Source: Glycine soja
Lineage: Eukaryota; Streptophyta; Magnoliopsida; Fabales; Fabaceae
Assembly (NCBI RefSeq): GCF_004193775.1
Contig: NC_041005.1
Coordinates: 11,038,501 to 11,102,500, forward strand
DNA: 64,000 bases
Direction: 5' to 3'
A program made the position numbers and the translations under genes. Under the pieces are notes generated by a model. That model was not told the origin of the DNA. It ran no database searches and saw nothing but the letters and a program-made list of their open reading frames with translations. Numbering within the stretch: the stretch's first letter is position 1; each line of letters begins with the position of its first letter. Shown here one piece after another: positions 35,987 to 47,146 of the stretch.

Positions 35987-36211
35987 TTAATACACAGTTT
36001 ATCTCACTCATGCAATCAATTCACTCAAAATGTGTTGCAACCAATCAATAAGTACCTACCTAATTTTCTATCAAAATTCAAACTAAATTGAAATAATTAA
36101 ATGACTGAATTTAAATTACAAAAAATAAAATAAAGAAAAATAAATAAAAGAAAAGTCCTTATCAACAAAAGATGGGCCTCAATCCCGATCTGGCCAAGGG
36201 TCCTAAGCTCC
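34790..36211 (-). other. Athila spacer with polypurine tract
   Basis: The minus strand reads TTGAGGACAAACAAAGC and then a purine tract AAATTTGAGGGAGTT (about 34804-34790) immediately before the LTR. The rest up to the env-like gene is non-coding and holds a pure (TA)n run at 35921-35983. No ORF is supported. Confidence 0.65.
35921..35983. repeat. (TA)n microsatellite
   Basis: About 63 bases of uninterrupted TA within the Athila spacer. Confidence 0.95.
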
Positions 36212-38620
36212 CTAAGCAGTAGTGATGTCCACAACATAATCTTTATCAGCTCCTATGTCTGCAACAACATCATTACCAGTGCTAGAGGTGTCACCCCCCC
36301 CCCCCTGACTGAAGAGGGTTGGACTCTTGGTCAGGCAACCTGCTATAGGAAGTCCTCTAGCGTCATTAGTGGTGTTGGATGGAAAGCTGGTGGAGGTTCT
36401 AAATAACGAAGCGCTGGTCATGGTGGATGCTCTAGATCATCTGGATGAGCTACTCCAGCTGAGAGGAGGAGGGCTGGCTGGTGGAAGATGAAGCAGCTGG
36501 AGGAGGAATGATCGATGGCGGTGGTAACGCTCCCTGAGTGGCTCGGGTCCGGATCCGCCTTGGCCCTAGAAATACTATAGAAGGATCTATTGGATTCCAA
36601 TAGTTCTTCTTTATGTATGCAAAGTTAATCATAAGGTTGAGGGACTCATAAGTCAAAGTATCATAGTTGACCCGTTGAGCATCATATAGTGCTATAATCA
36701 GAGCAGCGAAGCCTAGTCTATATTGGACAAGTGGCCTCAATAACTTAAGAGGGGGGTGAATTAAGTCTTACAAGTTTCCCACTAACAAATTTTAACCCCC
36801 TTTTAAATGATATATATAGGCTCGGAATGCAGAAGAAGAAGAAGCAATCAATTTAGCAATGTTCTTTTAAATGCGCAAGGCAAAGTAAACTGTAATAAAA
36901 TAACTGAGATAAGGGAAGAGAAAAATGCAAACTCAATTTATACTAGTTTGGCCACTTCTCGTGCCTACGTCCAGTCCTCAAACAACCTACTTGATATTTT
37001 TCACTATCTTTGTAAATCTTTTGCAGACTTTGAACACACCTTGGGATCCCTCACCCTTGTGTTCAAAGATTCTCCAAGAGACAACCCGTCTCTTGATTAA
37101 AATTTTCACAATCCAAGAGACAACTAGTCTCTTGATTACAACTGATCTTCTGAGATGAACAAAAAGATTTCTCTCCTTTAGAGTGGATGATACAAATTGA
37201 AGTTCCTAGAGGAATTTCTCTCTTTTAGAGATGATAATACAATTTGAAGTTCCTGGATGAATTCTCAATAGATTTGGAAGTGTTTTTCCCAAAAGTTGTT
37301 GAGAGAGCACTTGGCAATTAAGTTCTCTTAGAATATCTCTCTCTTGATTTTACAATTCAGACACACATATATAGGCCCTTTGTGCCTTTTGAAAATTGTT
37401 TGAAGATATGTGTCTTTTCAAAAAGCTTTTTCTAAAATTCTTCACTGGTAATCGATTACACAGTTATATTTTGAAGGGTCATGACTTTTCAAAGTTTTTT
37501 CTGAAGTGTCGTTGCTGGTAATCGATTACAAACATCTAGTAATCGATTACATGATTCGAAATTCAAATTCAAAACCTTTTTTAAAAGCTGATTTTTAAAA
37601 TTGTCTTCTGGTAATCGATTAAACTGCCTGGTAATCGATTACTAGAGCCTTGGATGTTGGAAACAATGTGTTTTAAGGCAAAAGCTTGATCAACCAATGA
37701 GATTGTTTGAGACCTTATCTTTTTCTTGATCTTGTTTGCTTTGTCCTTGAATTATTCTTGAAGTAATGCTTAACCATTGAATGTTTGTTGAAGCAACCTT
37801 GTATTAATCTTAAAGCAATGCTTAACCTTTGAATGTTTGTTGAAACAACCTTGTTGTTTGATTCTACTTTGGCATCATCAAAAACTTGTATTCATACATT
37901 AACAATCTAGACATACTAGACTTGGCTATCTAGGTAATCTGCAAAGAAATCATGTTGCCTATGTCCATCTCCATGTCCATCTTCATCACGAGTCTGTATA
38001 TCAGATGGGTCTAGTCCATGTTGAGGTCGGAGGTGTGGGAGGTAGAAGCGAGGTCGAAGTATGAAAGCACGCTCCAGTCTGGGCAAGGGAGGTGAGTTCC
38101 TTCAGCAAAATCTTTCACAGAGCCCCCTCGACATTCAGAGTGAACTGCCCTCCTGGCGTGCACAACTTGGCCATAATGGCCTGGTGGTCAGGGTAAGTGT
38201 GGAGGTACTGGGAGTAAGTGACCAAATGCTCCTCCTCCAAAATGATGACAGGAGTCCTTAGAAAGTCATTCAATGTTTGTGGGTCGAATCTGATGGCCTG
38301 CCCTTGTACCTTGCACTGCTTCAAAGAACCATCCTTCAAATCAAAGATGTTGGAGTAAAACTCCTTCACCAGTGCGACATCAATTTGCTTCACCGGGTAA
38401 GTCTTCTGTGCCGCCGCCGCCTTTCGGGCTTGTTATAAAACTCGTCGTACATGCCAGGCACAAGCTCCACATTCCTCTTCGAAATAATGTTCTAGAGATG
38501 AGCGTTATCCTGGTAGCGGATCTAGGCGGTCTCTGAAGCAAAATGGAAGGAAACCCAAGTGGAATCCTCTTTTGTGGTTGATTGGATTTTGTTATGTGCT
38601 TCCTTGAGGTCATCTGCAAA
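36212..38620 (-). pseudogene. Athila env-like (putative plant transposon protein), broken
   Basis: The N-terminal part is readable with frameshifts from about 38620. The stretch 38393-38115 is open and resembles the putative plant transposon protein domain of Athila/Calypso elements (VALVKEFYSNIFD, then LCTPGGQFTLN). The solo LTR at 36721-37904 splits the gene; beyond it 36716-36450 continues with LGFAALIIALYDAQRVNYDT and a Pro/Ser-rich tail. In Athila elements this gene lies after pol and has been called env-like, but its function is unproven. Several frameshifts and stops make it non-functional. Confidence 0.75.
36721..37904 (-). repeat. SIRE-type Copia solo LTR
   Basis: On the minus strand it starts TGTTAATGTATGAATACAAG at 37904 and ends CACTTGTCCAATA at 36721 (TA instead of the usual CA). 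The flanks GTCTA (36716-36720) and ATCTA (37905-37909) are a duplication with one mismatch, so this insertion is older than the perfect ones. It belongs to the same family as the LTR pieces at 40885-41228 and 57240-57975. It holds several GGTAATCGATTACC palindromes and small hairpins at 37074-37135. Confidence 0.85.
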
Positions 38621-38699
38621 CGAAACCAAAAAATAGTAACAATAAAAATATTAGAACAATTAAATAAGAAAAACAAAGAAACAAAAATTTAAATTTTGA

Positions 38700-39195
38700 G
38701 TGTGACACTAAGCCGCCATGGGGCGCTTAGCGCCAAAACAAAACCAATTGGAGCTTGGCGCGAGACTATGCGCTAAGCCCATGCATGGAAACAAACAGAC
38801 GCTAGGGCTTAGCGCGAGACTACGTGCTAAGCTCATGTATGAAAAATGAAAAGAGTCAGAAAAGACAAAATGATATTGGGGCTTAGCGCGAGACCACGTG
38901 CTAAGCCCATGCATGTGGTACTGAAAGACAGCCGGGCTTAGCATGAGATTGTATGCTAAGCCCATGCATGGACATTCATCAAAAACCCAGAAATGCAAGA
39001 ACATATGCCTGTGACTCATGAACTCACTAAGCGAGACATGCCAGCTTAGCTCATTCATCCCTAAAATCCCATAAATGTATGAATTCACTAAGCACGTAAC
39101 GGCGACTTAGCACGTTCAATAAAAAACCTAGAAACTCAAGTTTTACCTAGATTGTGTGAACTCGCTAAGCCATTAAGGTGGGCTTAGCAAGATTA
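38700..39195 (-). repeat. Array of GCTTAGC hairpins upstream of the env-like gene
   Basis: At least four units spaced about 65-75 bases (about 38752, 38804, 38880 and 38934) have the form GGGCTTAGC..., a loop around GAGACTA, ...GCTAAGCCC, followed by CATGCATG. Further single GCTTAGC half-sites continue to 39190. Stem bases differ between units yet stay paired. It lies between pol and the env-like gene. Confidence 0.8.
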
Positions 39196-39399
39196 ACACA
39201 ATATTTCCAAGAACAAAAAACAAACAATAGGCATATTTGAACAATATTGATCGAATTTCAAAAACATATGAATGCATACAAAGTAAACACAAATGACACC
39301 CATGAATGATTACAAAATAAAAATTCAAAGAAAAATACTAGTACCTCAATCAATGACAGAAAATGCTAAAAATTGTAGTATGTGAAAGTGAAAAGGATA

Positions 39400-40876
39400 T
39401 ACTTGAAGATAGATGGCCAAAAAAATCATGCAGTTTCACCTTAGCAATTGTCCTATCCCCAATGTATTGTCTACCATAAAGAGAATTATGATAGTGCCAT
39501 AATATACTTCTGGCTTCTTTTATGGTAGCACATCTTTTCAACAAATTATCCGCTCCAATCTTGAATAAATAGGGATCATCCCAGACCTAGAAACAAGCAT
39601 CATGGAGGAATTTCTTCCGCTAATTCCAATTGAAGTCGTTTGGAATGATACCTGCAGCTTTGTAGTTGGCCATATCCGCGAACCAAGGTCTTTCTTTCAC
39701 ATGTAGAAGTGATTCATTGGGAAATTCATCCCGGATTTCCTGCTCATCTTGAGTTACTTCTTCATTTACTAACCTAGAGAGGTGGTCAGCCACTACATTC
39801 TCAAAGCCCTTCTTGTCTTTAATCACTATATCAAACTCTTGAATTAGAAGGACCCATCTGATCAACCTTGGCTTTGAATCTACCTTTGTGAGAAGATATT
39901 TGATTGTTGCATGATCAGTAAATATAACTACTTTGGAACCCACCAAATATGATCTGAATTTCTCTAATGTGTATGGCCAACATCTCTTTCTCAGTAGTCA
40001 CATAATTTAGTTGTGCATCATTCAAGACTTTGTTAGCATAATAAATGGCATGGAATACCTTATCTCTTTGCCGTCAAAGAACTGCCCCTACTGCATAGTC
40101 ACTGACATCACATATGAGCTCAAATTCTTTACTCCATTCAAGTGCCACCATTATCGGAGCACATATTAGACTACTCTTCAAGGTCTGAAAGGTTGTCAAG
40201 AATTCTTCGTCAAACTTAAACACTGCATCTTTATTTAGAAAATTGCTCAAAGGCCTGACAATTTTGAAGAAATCCTTTATGAATCACCGATAGAATCTTG
40301 CATGTCTGAGGAAACTCCTAATGTCCTCACATTGACTTGTGGTAGCTTTTCAATGACATAAATCTCTGCTATTTCCACCTCGATCCCTCGAGCTGAGATT
40401 TTATGACCCAACATTATTCCTTCTTGAACCATGAAGTGGCATTTCTCCCAGTTTAGCACCAGATTTGCTTTAGCATAAGCTTTAGATTGATTAGGCAGTT
40501 GTCAAAAGAAGGACCAAAGATATAGAAATCATCCATGAAAATTTTGATACACTTCTCCACCATGTCGACAAAGATAGCTAGCATCCACCTCTGAAAAGTG
40601 GTTGGTGCAATACATAAACCATACAACATTCTTCTATAAGAAAATACTCTAAAAGGGCATGTAAGCATTGTCTTCTCTTGGTCCTTAAATAGTCATCTAA
40701 TAAACAATAGAAGGCTTGTCCTGCTAACCACTCTAACATCTGATCCATGAATGGCAAGGGAAAGTGATCATTTCTTGTAGCATCGTTGACCTTGCGGTAA
40801 TTTATGCACATCCTCTATCCAATGATAGTACGAGTTAGAATGAGATCATTCTATTCATTGCGGATCACGGTCATCC
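39400..40876 (-). pseudogene. Athila pol: reverse transcriptase, RNase H, start of integrase
   Basis: From 40876 the minus strand reads the RT region (MCINYRKVNDATRNDHFPLP near 40811, then CIKIFMDDFYIFG with the catalytic FMDD near 40550). RNase H follows ([13 protein letters not shown], then VADHLSRL, about 39930-39770) and then the zinc-binding start of integrase (to about 39410). The integrase core is missing: sequence with no pol similarity follows. Several frameshifts and stops are present. About 50 codons at the RT start are lost at the junction with the SIRE-like insertion. Confidence 0.85.
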
Positions 40877-40884
40877 TTTTGTAC

Positions 40885-41228
40885 AATTCTATAAACTTTG
40901 TTGTGATCAAGAGATTGTTCGTTTCTTGACTTGTGAAAATCTTGAGCACAAGGGAGAGGGATCCCAAGGTGTGTTCAAAAGTTTTAAAGAGTTTACAAAG
41001 TTAGTAGAAAATCTCAAGTGGATTGCTTAAGGACTGAACGTTGACACGGGGAGTGGCCGAACCAAGATAAAAATGAGTTTGCATTTCCCTCTTCCCTTAT
41101 TTTGGTTATTTTATTGCACATATTTTTATCTTGCATACTTAAAGAACATTGTTGAAATAATTTGAATCTTCATCTTTATCTTTAATATTCTAAACCTATC
41201 ATTTTAAACTTAATTATCTTTAATACTT
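40885..41228 (+). repeat. 5' LTR fragment of the SIRE1-like element
   Basis: Matches the second half of the solo LTR at 36721-37904 (for example GGGATCCCAAGGTGTGTTCA near 40960). It also matches the end of the 3' LTR (about 57790-57900). Its left half and its last bases are missing. Confidence 0.75.
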
Positions 41229-42238
41229 TCTAATGAGGATCTCATTAACAAAGTGCTGAGATGTTTAAGCCGACAATAGCAACCAAAGGTAACTGCAATT
41301 GCAAAATCAAGAGATCTCACCAACATGTCTCTTGCAACTGTTTTTGGGAAATTTCAAGAGCATGAAATGGAACTTATGAGACTCAACCAACATGAAGAAA
41401 ATGAAAATAAGAAGAAAGGAATTGCACTTAAAGCATCATCTTCTATTTAGGAAAAAGTGACAAAGAGGATTTGAATGAAATAGAAGAAGATGATGGTTTT
41501 AGTCTCTTTGTAAAAAATATTCAATAAGTTTCTAAGGAACAAAGGAAATCAAAGAAGAACAAACTTCAATTCAAAGAAGAAGGGAGAAGATTCCTCTTTT
41601 GTTCCAAAGTGCTATGAATGTAATCAACTAGGACATCTAAGAGTTGATTGCCCTATTTTCAAAAGAAGAATGGAAAAACCTGACATGAAAACCTTCAAAG
41701 ACAAGAAAGGAAAGAAAGTGTACATCACTTGGGAAGATAATGATATGGATTCATCAGGTGATTTAGAAAATGAAGTCATAAATCTAAGTTCATGGCCAAA
41801 AACTATGAAAGCAAAGAAGAGGTAGCATCTTCTAACAATAACTTATCTATTTCCTTTGATGAACTTCAAGAGGCATTCAATGACTTGCATAAAGAATCAG
41901 TCAAACTTGCCAAACTAGTTTCATTTTCTAAGAAAACTATTTCAAATTTAGAAAAGGAAGTTTTAAAATTAAATGTAGAATTAGAAAATCTTAAATCTGA
42001 AGTTAAAACATTAAAACCAATAGATACAAACCAATCTTCTACTATAAATTTAATACAAGATAGCAATGAACCATCTCACTCATGTAAATGTTGTAACAAA
42101 TTTGAAGAAGAAATTAAAGATCTAAAAGATTGTCTAGCCAAATTTACTCTTGGCAAATATAATTTAGATATTATACTGGGAAAGCAAAGATGTGTGTTTG
42201 ATAAGGCTGGATTAGAATATAAACCTGAAAAACAATAA
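41229..42238 (+). pseudogene. Gag remnant and coiled-coil linker of the SIRE1-like element
   Basis: A broken frame from 41229 matches the second half of the intact gag at 61990-63063, including a zinc knuckle CYECNQLGHLRVDC near 41610-41655. From 41792 an open stretch of 148 codons is rich in Leu, Glu, Lys and Ser heptads and is predicted by eye to be a coiled coil. Sireviruses have such a region between gag and protease. The first half of gag is deleted and stops occur, for example near 41450. Confidence 0.75.
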
Positions 42239-45200
42239 AAAATGTATAAAACTTTTTTGCATCTACTCAAAAGAATAGTTATCCTTTCTTGACATGTTTT
42301 TACTATGGTAAGAAAGGACATAGTGCATCAACATGCTATTTTAGGAAAAATAGTAATAACATTGGAAAAATGATATGGGTTCCAAAAGGATCTTTAATGA
42401 AAACTAACATTCAAGGACCCAAGAAAATTTGAGTACCTAAATCAAAAATATGATTATATGAATGAAGGATTCTTTGAAGAAAAGTTGGTACATTGATAGA
42501 GGATGCTCTAAACACATGAAATGAGATGCATCAAAGTTTACTCATATTACTCCCAAGAATAGTGGACATGTGACTTATGGAGACAACAACAAAGGTAAAA
42601 TTCTTGGAGTCGGAAAAATAGGTACGAATCCATCTACCTCCATAGAAAATATGTTACTTGTTTATGGTCTTAAGCATAGTTTACTATGTGTTAGCCAATT
42701 ATGTGATAAAGACTTTCTAGTATCATATGATTCTCATAATTTTTTATTGAAAGTAAACACGACAAGAATATAAAACATATAGGATATAGAACTAATAAAG
42801 TATACATGATAAATTTAGATAAAACATCAAATCATGCTCAATGCTTTTTAAGAAAAGATGATGAATCATGGTTATGGCATAGGAGAATTGCTCATATAAA
42901 TATGGAACATTTAAATAAATTAATTTCAAATGATTTAGTAATTGGGTTGCCAAAACTCATATTTGAAAATGATAGATTATGTGATGCATGCCAAAAAGGA
43001 AAACAAGTAAGGGTCTCTTTCAAATCAAAGAATATTGTTTCTACCACTCAACCCTTATAACTTTTACACATGGATCTTTTTGGTCCTTCTTGAACCATGA
43101 GTTTTGGTGGAAATGATTATGTCTTTATTATAGTAGATGATTATTCAAGATTCACATGGACTCTATTTCTTACTCACAAAAGAGATGCATTTCATGCTTT
43201 TAAGAAACTTGCTAAAATCATTTAAAATAACAAAAATCTCAATATTTCATCCATTAGGAGTGATCATGGAGAAGAATTTGAAAATAAATATTTTGAATTA
43301 TTTTGTGATGAAAATGGCATTGAACATAACTTTTCTGCACCTAGAACTCCTTAAAAAATGGAGTAGTTGAGAGGAAAAATAGATCATTAGAAGAATTAGC
43401 CAGAAGTTTGCTTAATGATACAAATCTTCCTAAGTATTTTTGGGTTGAAGCTATTAACATTGCATGCTATATAATGAATAGAGCATTAATTACACCTATC
43501 TTAAAGAAAACACCATATGAATTGTATAGAGGAAGAAAACCAAACATTTCTCATCTTCATGTTTTTGGATGTAAATGCTTTGTGTTAAACAACGGGAAAG
43601 AAAACTTAGGCAAGTTTGATGCAAAATCAGAAGAAGGTATATTCCTTGGTTGTTCCTTTAATTGTAAAGCTTTTAGAATTTATAAAAAAAAGAACTATCA
43701 TTATTGAAGAATCAATTCATGTTTCTTTTGATGAGACTAACCCTATAAGTTCAAGAAAGGAAATACTTGATGATATTACAGATTCCTTAGAAGACATGCA
43801 CATTCATGAAAAAGGTCACAAAGGCAAAGGAGATAGAAATAATAGAGACTCTCAAATCAATGAAAATCAAACAAATGTGGATCTTCCAAAGGAGTGGAGA
43901 ACTTCAAGATATCATCCTCTTGATAATATCATATGTGACATCTCAAAAGGGGTAACAACTCAACACTCTCTTAAAGATGCATCCAATAACATGACTTTTG
44001 TTTCTTTAATTGAACCTAAAAACATAAATGAATTCATAATTGATGAACATTGGATTATTGCTATATAAGAAGAGTTGAATCAATATGAAAGAAATCAAGT
44101 TTGGGAATTAGTTGATAAACCTAATGATCATCCAGTTATAGGAACTAAATGGGTATTTAGAAACAAATTGGATGAACATGAAATATTTATTAGAAATCAG
44201 GCTAGATTAGTGGCTAAAGGATATAACCAAGAAGAAGGAATATATTATGAAGAAACTTATGCTCCAGTAGCTAGATTAGAAGCCATTAGAATGTTATTAG
44301 CCTTTGCATCCATAATGGATTTTAAACTTTATCAAATGGATGTTAAAAGTTCATTTTTAAATGGTTTTATTCAAGAAGAAGTGTATGTTGATCAACCTCC
44401 TGGATTTGAAAATTCATATTTGCCCAATCATGTGTTTAAATTAAAAAAGGCTCTATATGGTTGGAAACAAACCCCTAGGGCTTGGTATGAATGATTGAGC
44501 AAATTTCTTTTAGAAAAGGGTTTCACAAGAGGAAAGGTTGATACCACACTTTTCATCAAAACAAAAATGCATGATATTTTGTTAGTTCAAATTTATGTAG
44601 ATGCTATAATCTTTGGGTCTACTAATGATTCTTTGTGCAAAGAATTCTCTCAAGATATGCAAAGTGAATTTGAAATGTCCATGATGGGTGAGTTGAATTT
44701 CTTCCTTCGACTACAAATAAAACAAACAAAGAATGGAATCTTTATTAGTCAAGCAAAATAGTGCAAAAAATTGCTTAACAGGTTTGGGATAGAAAATGCT
44801 AAACAAATGGTCACTCCTAGAAGCATTGCTTGCTATTTGGATAAAGGTGAAGCTAGTCAATCAGTAGACATAAAGAAATATAGAGGCATGATTGGATCTC
44901 TTCTTTATTTATCGGCAAGTAGACCTGATATCATGTTTAGTGTTTGTATGTGTTAGATATCAAGCCAATCCCAAAGAATCTCACCTAAGTATTGTTAAAA
45001 GAATAATGAGATATTTATTGGGCACTATAAATTTAGGATTATGGTATCCTAAGAATTCTTCGTATAACTTAGTAGGATACTCTGATTCTGATTTTGCTGG
45101 ATGCAAAATCGATAGAAAAGGCACTAGTGGAACTTGTAATTTCATTGGTTTGGCTTTAGTATCATGGCATAGTAAAAACCAAAATAGTGTTGTTTTATCA

Positions 45201-45474
45201 AATGCAGAAGCGGAATATATTTTTGCTGGAAGTTTTTGTGCACAAATCCTTTGGATGAGACAACAACTCTTTGATAATGGCTTAAAGCTTGATCATATAC
45301 CTATCCGTTGTGACAATATGAATGGAATCAATCTATCCAAAAATTATATTCTGCACTCTAGAACAAAGCATATTGAAATAAGGCATCACTTCCATCAAGA
45401 CCATGTTCAAAAAGGGGATTGCATATTAGAGTTTACTGACACAAAGAATCAATTGGCTGATATATTTACAAAAC
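42239..45474 (+). pseudogene. Copia pol remnant (protease, integrase, reverse transcriptase, RNase H)
   Basis: Domains appear in Copia order. Protease is heavily broken (about 42470-42560). The pre-integrase zinc region follows ([18 protein letters not shown], near 42870). The integrase core comes next (DDYSRFTWTLF, near 43130), then its C-terminal part (to about 43720), reverse transcriptase from 44075 and RNase H (to 45474). The RT active site reads YVDA in place of YVDD near 44596. There are many stops and frameshifts. The last 24 codons lie at 55183-55255 beyond the inserted Sirevirus, in register. Confidence 0.85.
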
Positions 45475-47077
45475 TGTAGAAGCAAGCTTCATGATGTTGA
45501 ATCAAGATTGATTCAAGTTGTTTTGATGATAACAAAGATGATGACAAAAAGACCAAGAGAATGATTTCAAGATTGAGTCAAGAACAATTCAAGAATCAAG
45601 AGAAATTTGATTTCAAGATTCAAGAAAAGATGAATTCAAGATTCAAGAGAAGAAATCAAGAAGACTTCACAAGGGAAGTATTGAAAAGATTTTTCAAAAA
45701 ACAAACATAGCACAATTTTTTTTTCAAAAGAAGTTTTCACAAAATTTTTTAAGTTACCAGAGTTTTTACTCTCTAGTAATCGATTACCAGATTCCTGTAA
45801 TCGATTACAAGTGGCAAAGTTTGTTTTCAAAAGCTTTCAACTGAATTTACAACATTCCAATTAATTTCAAAATGGTGTAACCGATTACAAGATATTGGTA
45901 ATCGATTACCAGTGTGTTTGAACGTTGAAATTCAAATTCAATTGTGAAGAGTCACATCCTTTCACAAAAATGCTTTGTGTAATCAATTACCAGTGACAAG
46001 TTTTGAACAAAAATCAAAAGATGTAACTCTTCCAATGGTTTTCAGTTTTTTTTTTAAAGGTTATAACTCTTCTATTGGTTTTCTTGACCAGACTTAAAGA
46101 GTCTATAAAAGCAAGACCTTGACTCGCATTTAGACATATTCATTACAATCTTTGACAACCTTTACAAACAACTTTTCCACATACTCTTTCACAACCGTTG
46201 AATCTCTTTGAACTTCTTCTTCTTTTTCTTCTTCTTCCTTTGCAAAAGCTTTCTAAAGTTTTCTGGTTTTCCAAACCTTGAAAATAGAAGTGTGTTATAT
46301 CTTTTATTCTCTTCTCCCTTTGCCAAAAAAAATTCTCCAAGGACTAACCGCCTGAATTCTTTTTGTGTCTCTCTTCTTCCTTTTCCAAAAGAACGAAGGA
46401 CTAACCGCTTGAATTCTTTTGTGTCTCCCTTCTCCCTTGTCAAAGAATGCAAAACGACACGGTCTGAGAATTCTTTTGATTCTTCCCTTTCCCATAAACA
46501 AAAGATTTCAAAGGACTAACCGCCTAAGAATTCTTTTGTTTCCCTCTTCACAAAGTTTCGAAGGACTAACCGCCTGAGAACTTTGTCTTAGCACATTGGA
46601 GGGTTCATCCTTTGTGGTACAAGTAGAGGGTACATCTACTTGGGTTGTTGTGACTGAGAACAAGAGAGGGTACATCTCTTGTGGATCAGTTCTAGTGGAG
46701 GGTACATCCACTGGGTTATTCAAAGAGAACAAGGGAGGGTACATCCCTTGTGGATCTTTGCTTGTAAAGGCTTTTACAAGGTTAAAAAGAAATCTCAAGG
46801 ACCGCAGGTCGCTTGGGGACTAGATGTAGGCACGGGTTATTGCCGAACCAGTATAAAACTCTTGTGTTTGTCTTCTTCTTCCCTACACTCTTTATTTTCT
46901 GCTGTACACTTTAATTATCGCTTTTACTTTTGGTTAAGTTTTTATTTCTATTCTTTACTTTCTTAACAACATAGTAAAAGCCTAAGAAGGGTAGATTTTT
47001 AATTAGTAAAGGTTCAGTAATAATTAATTCAACCCCCCCCCCCCTTCTTAATTATTCCGAGGCCACTTGATCCAACA
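45475..47077 (+). repeat. 5' LTR of the Sirevirus
   Basis: Starts TGTAGAAGCAAGCTTCATGA and ends CACTTGATCCAACA. The TATA box TATAAAAG is at 46104-46111. Upstream of it lie GGTAATCGATTACC palindromes (about 45775-45990). Downstream lie the hairpin arrays (46320-46780). It lacks about 20 bases present in the 3' LTR near 54080. Confidence 0.95.
46320..46780 (+). repeat. Hairpin arrays in the Sirevirus LTR, downstream of TATA
   Basis: Two kinds of unit follow each other. Type A (about 46322-46590) repeats a loop around AAGGACTAACCGCCTGA between arms such as CAAAAGAA/TTCTTTTG and ACAAAGTTTC/GAACTTTGT. Type B (46595-46751) repeats the loop GGGTACA between 8-base arms at 46620-46642 (CAAGTAGA/TCTACTTG), 46660-46682 (ACAAGAGA/TCTCTTGT), 46692-46714 and 46729-46751 (ACAAGGGA/TCCCTTGT). 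A last hairpin CTTGTAAAGGCTTTTACAAG is at 46761-46780. The same arrays occur at 54425-54880, 61195-61650 and, diverged, 32810-33065. Confidence 0.85.
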
Positions 47078-47079
47078 AG

Positions 47080-47091
47080 TGGTATCAGAGC
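47080..47091 (+). other. Primer-binding site (initiator tRNA-Met type)
   Basis: TGGTATCAGAGC two bases after the LTR end, the sequence complementary to the 3' end of initiator tRNA-Met used by most plant Copia elements. Confidence 0.95.
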
Positions 47092-47146
47092 CAGGTTTCT
47101 TGTAGAAAGTTTAACCACTTCAAGATTCAAGGCCTCTTTAAATTCC

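Noticed and set aside
46143..46823. Several short ORFs in both directions inside the Sirevirus LTR, repeated in the 3' LTR
   Set aside because: They arise from tandem hairpin units and differ in frame between LTR copies; nothing suggests translation.
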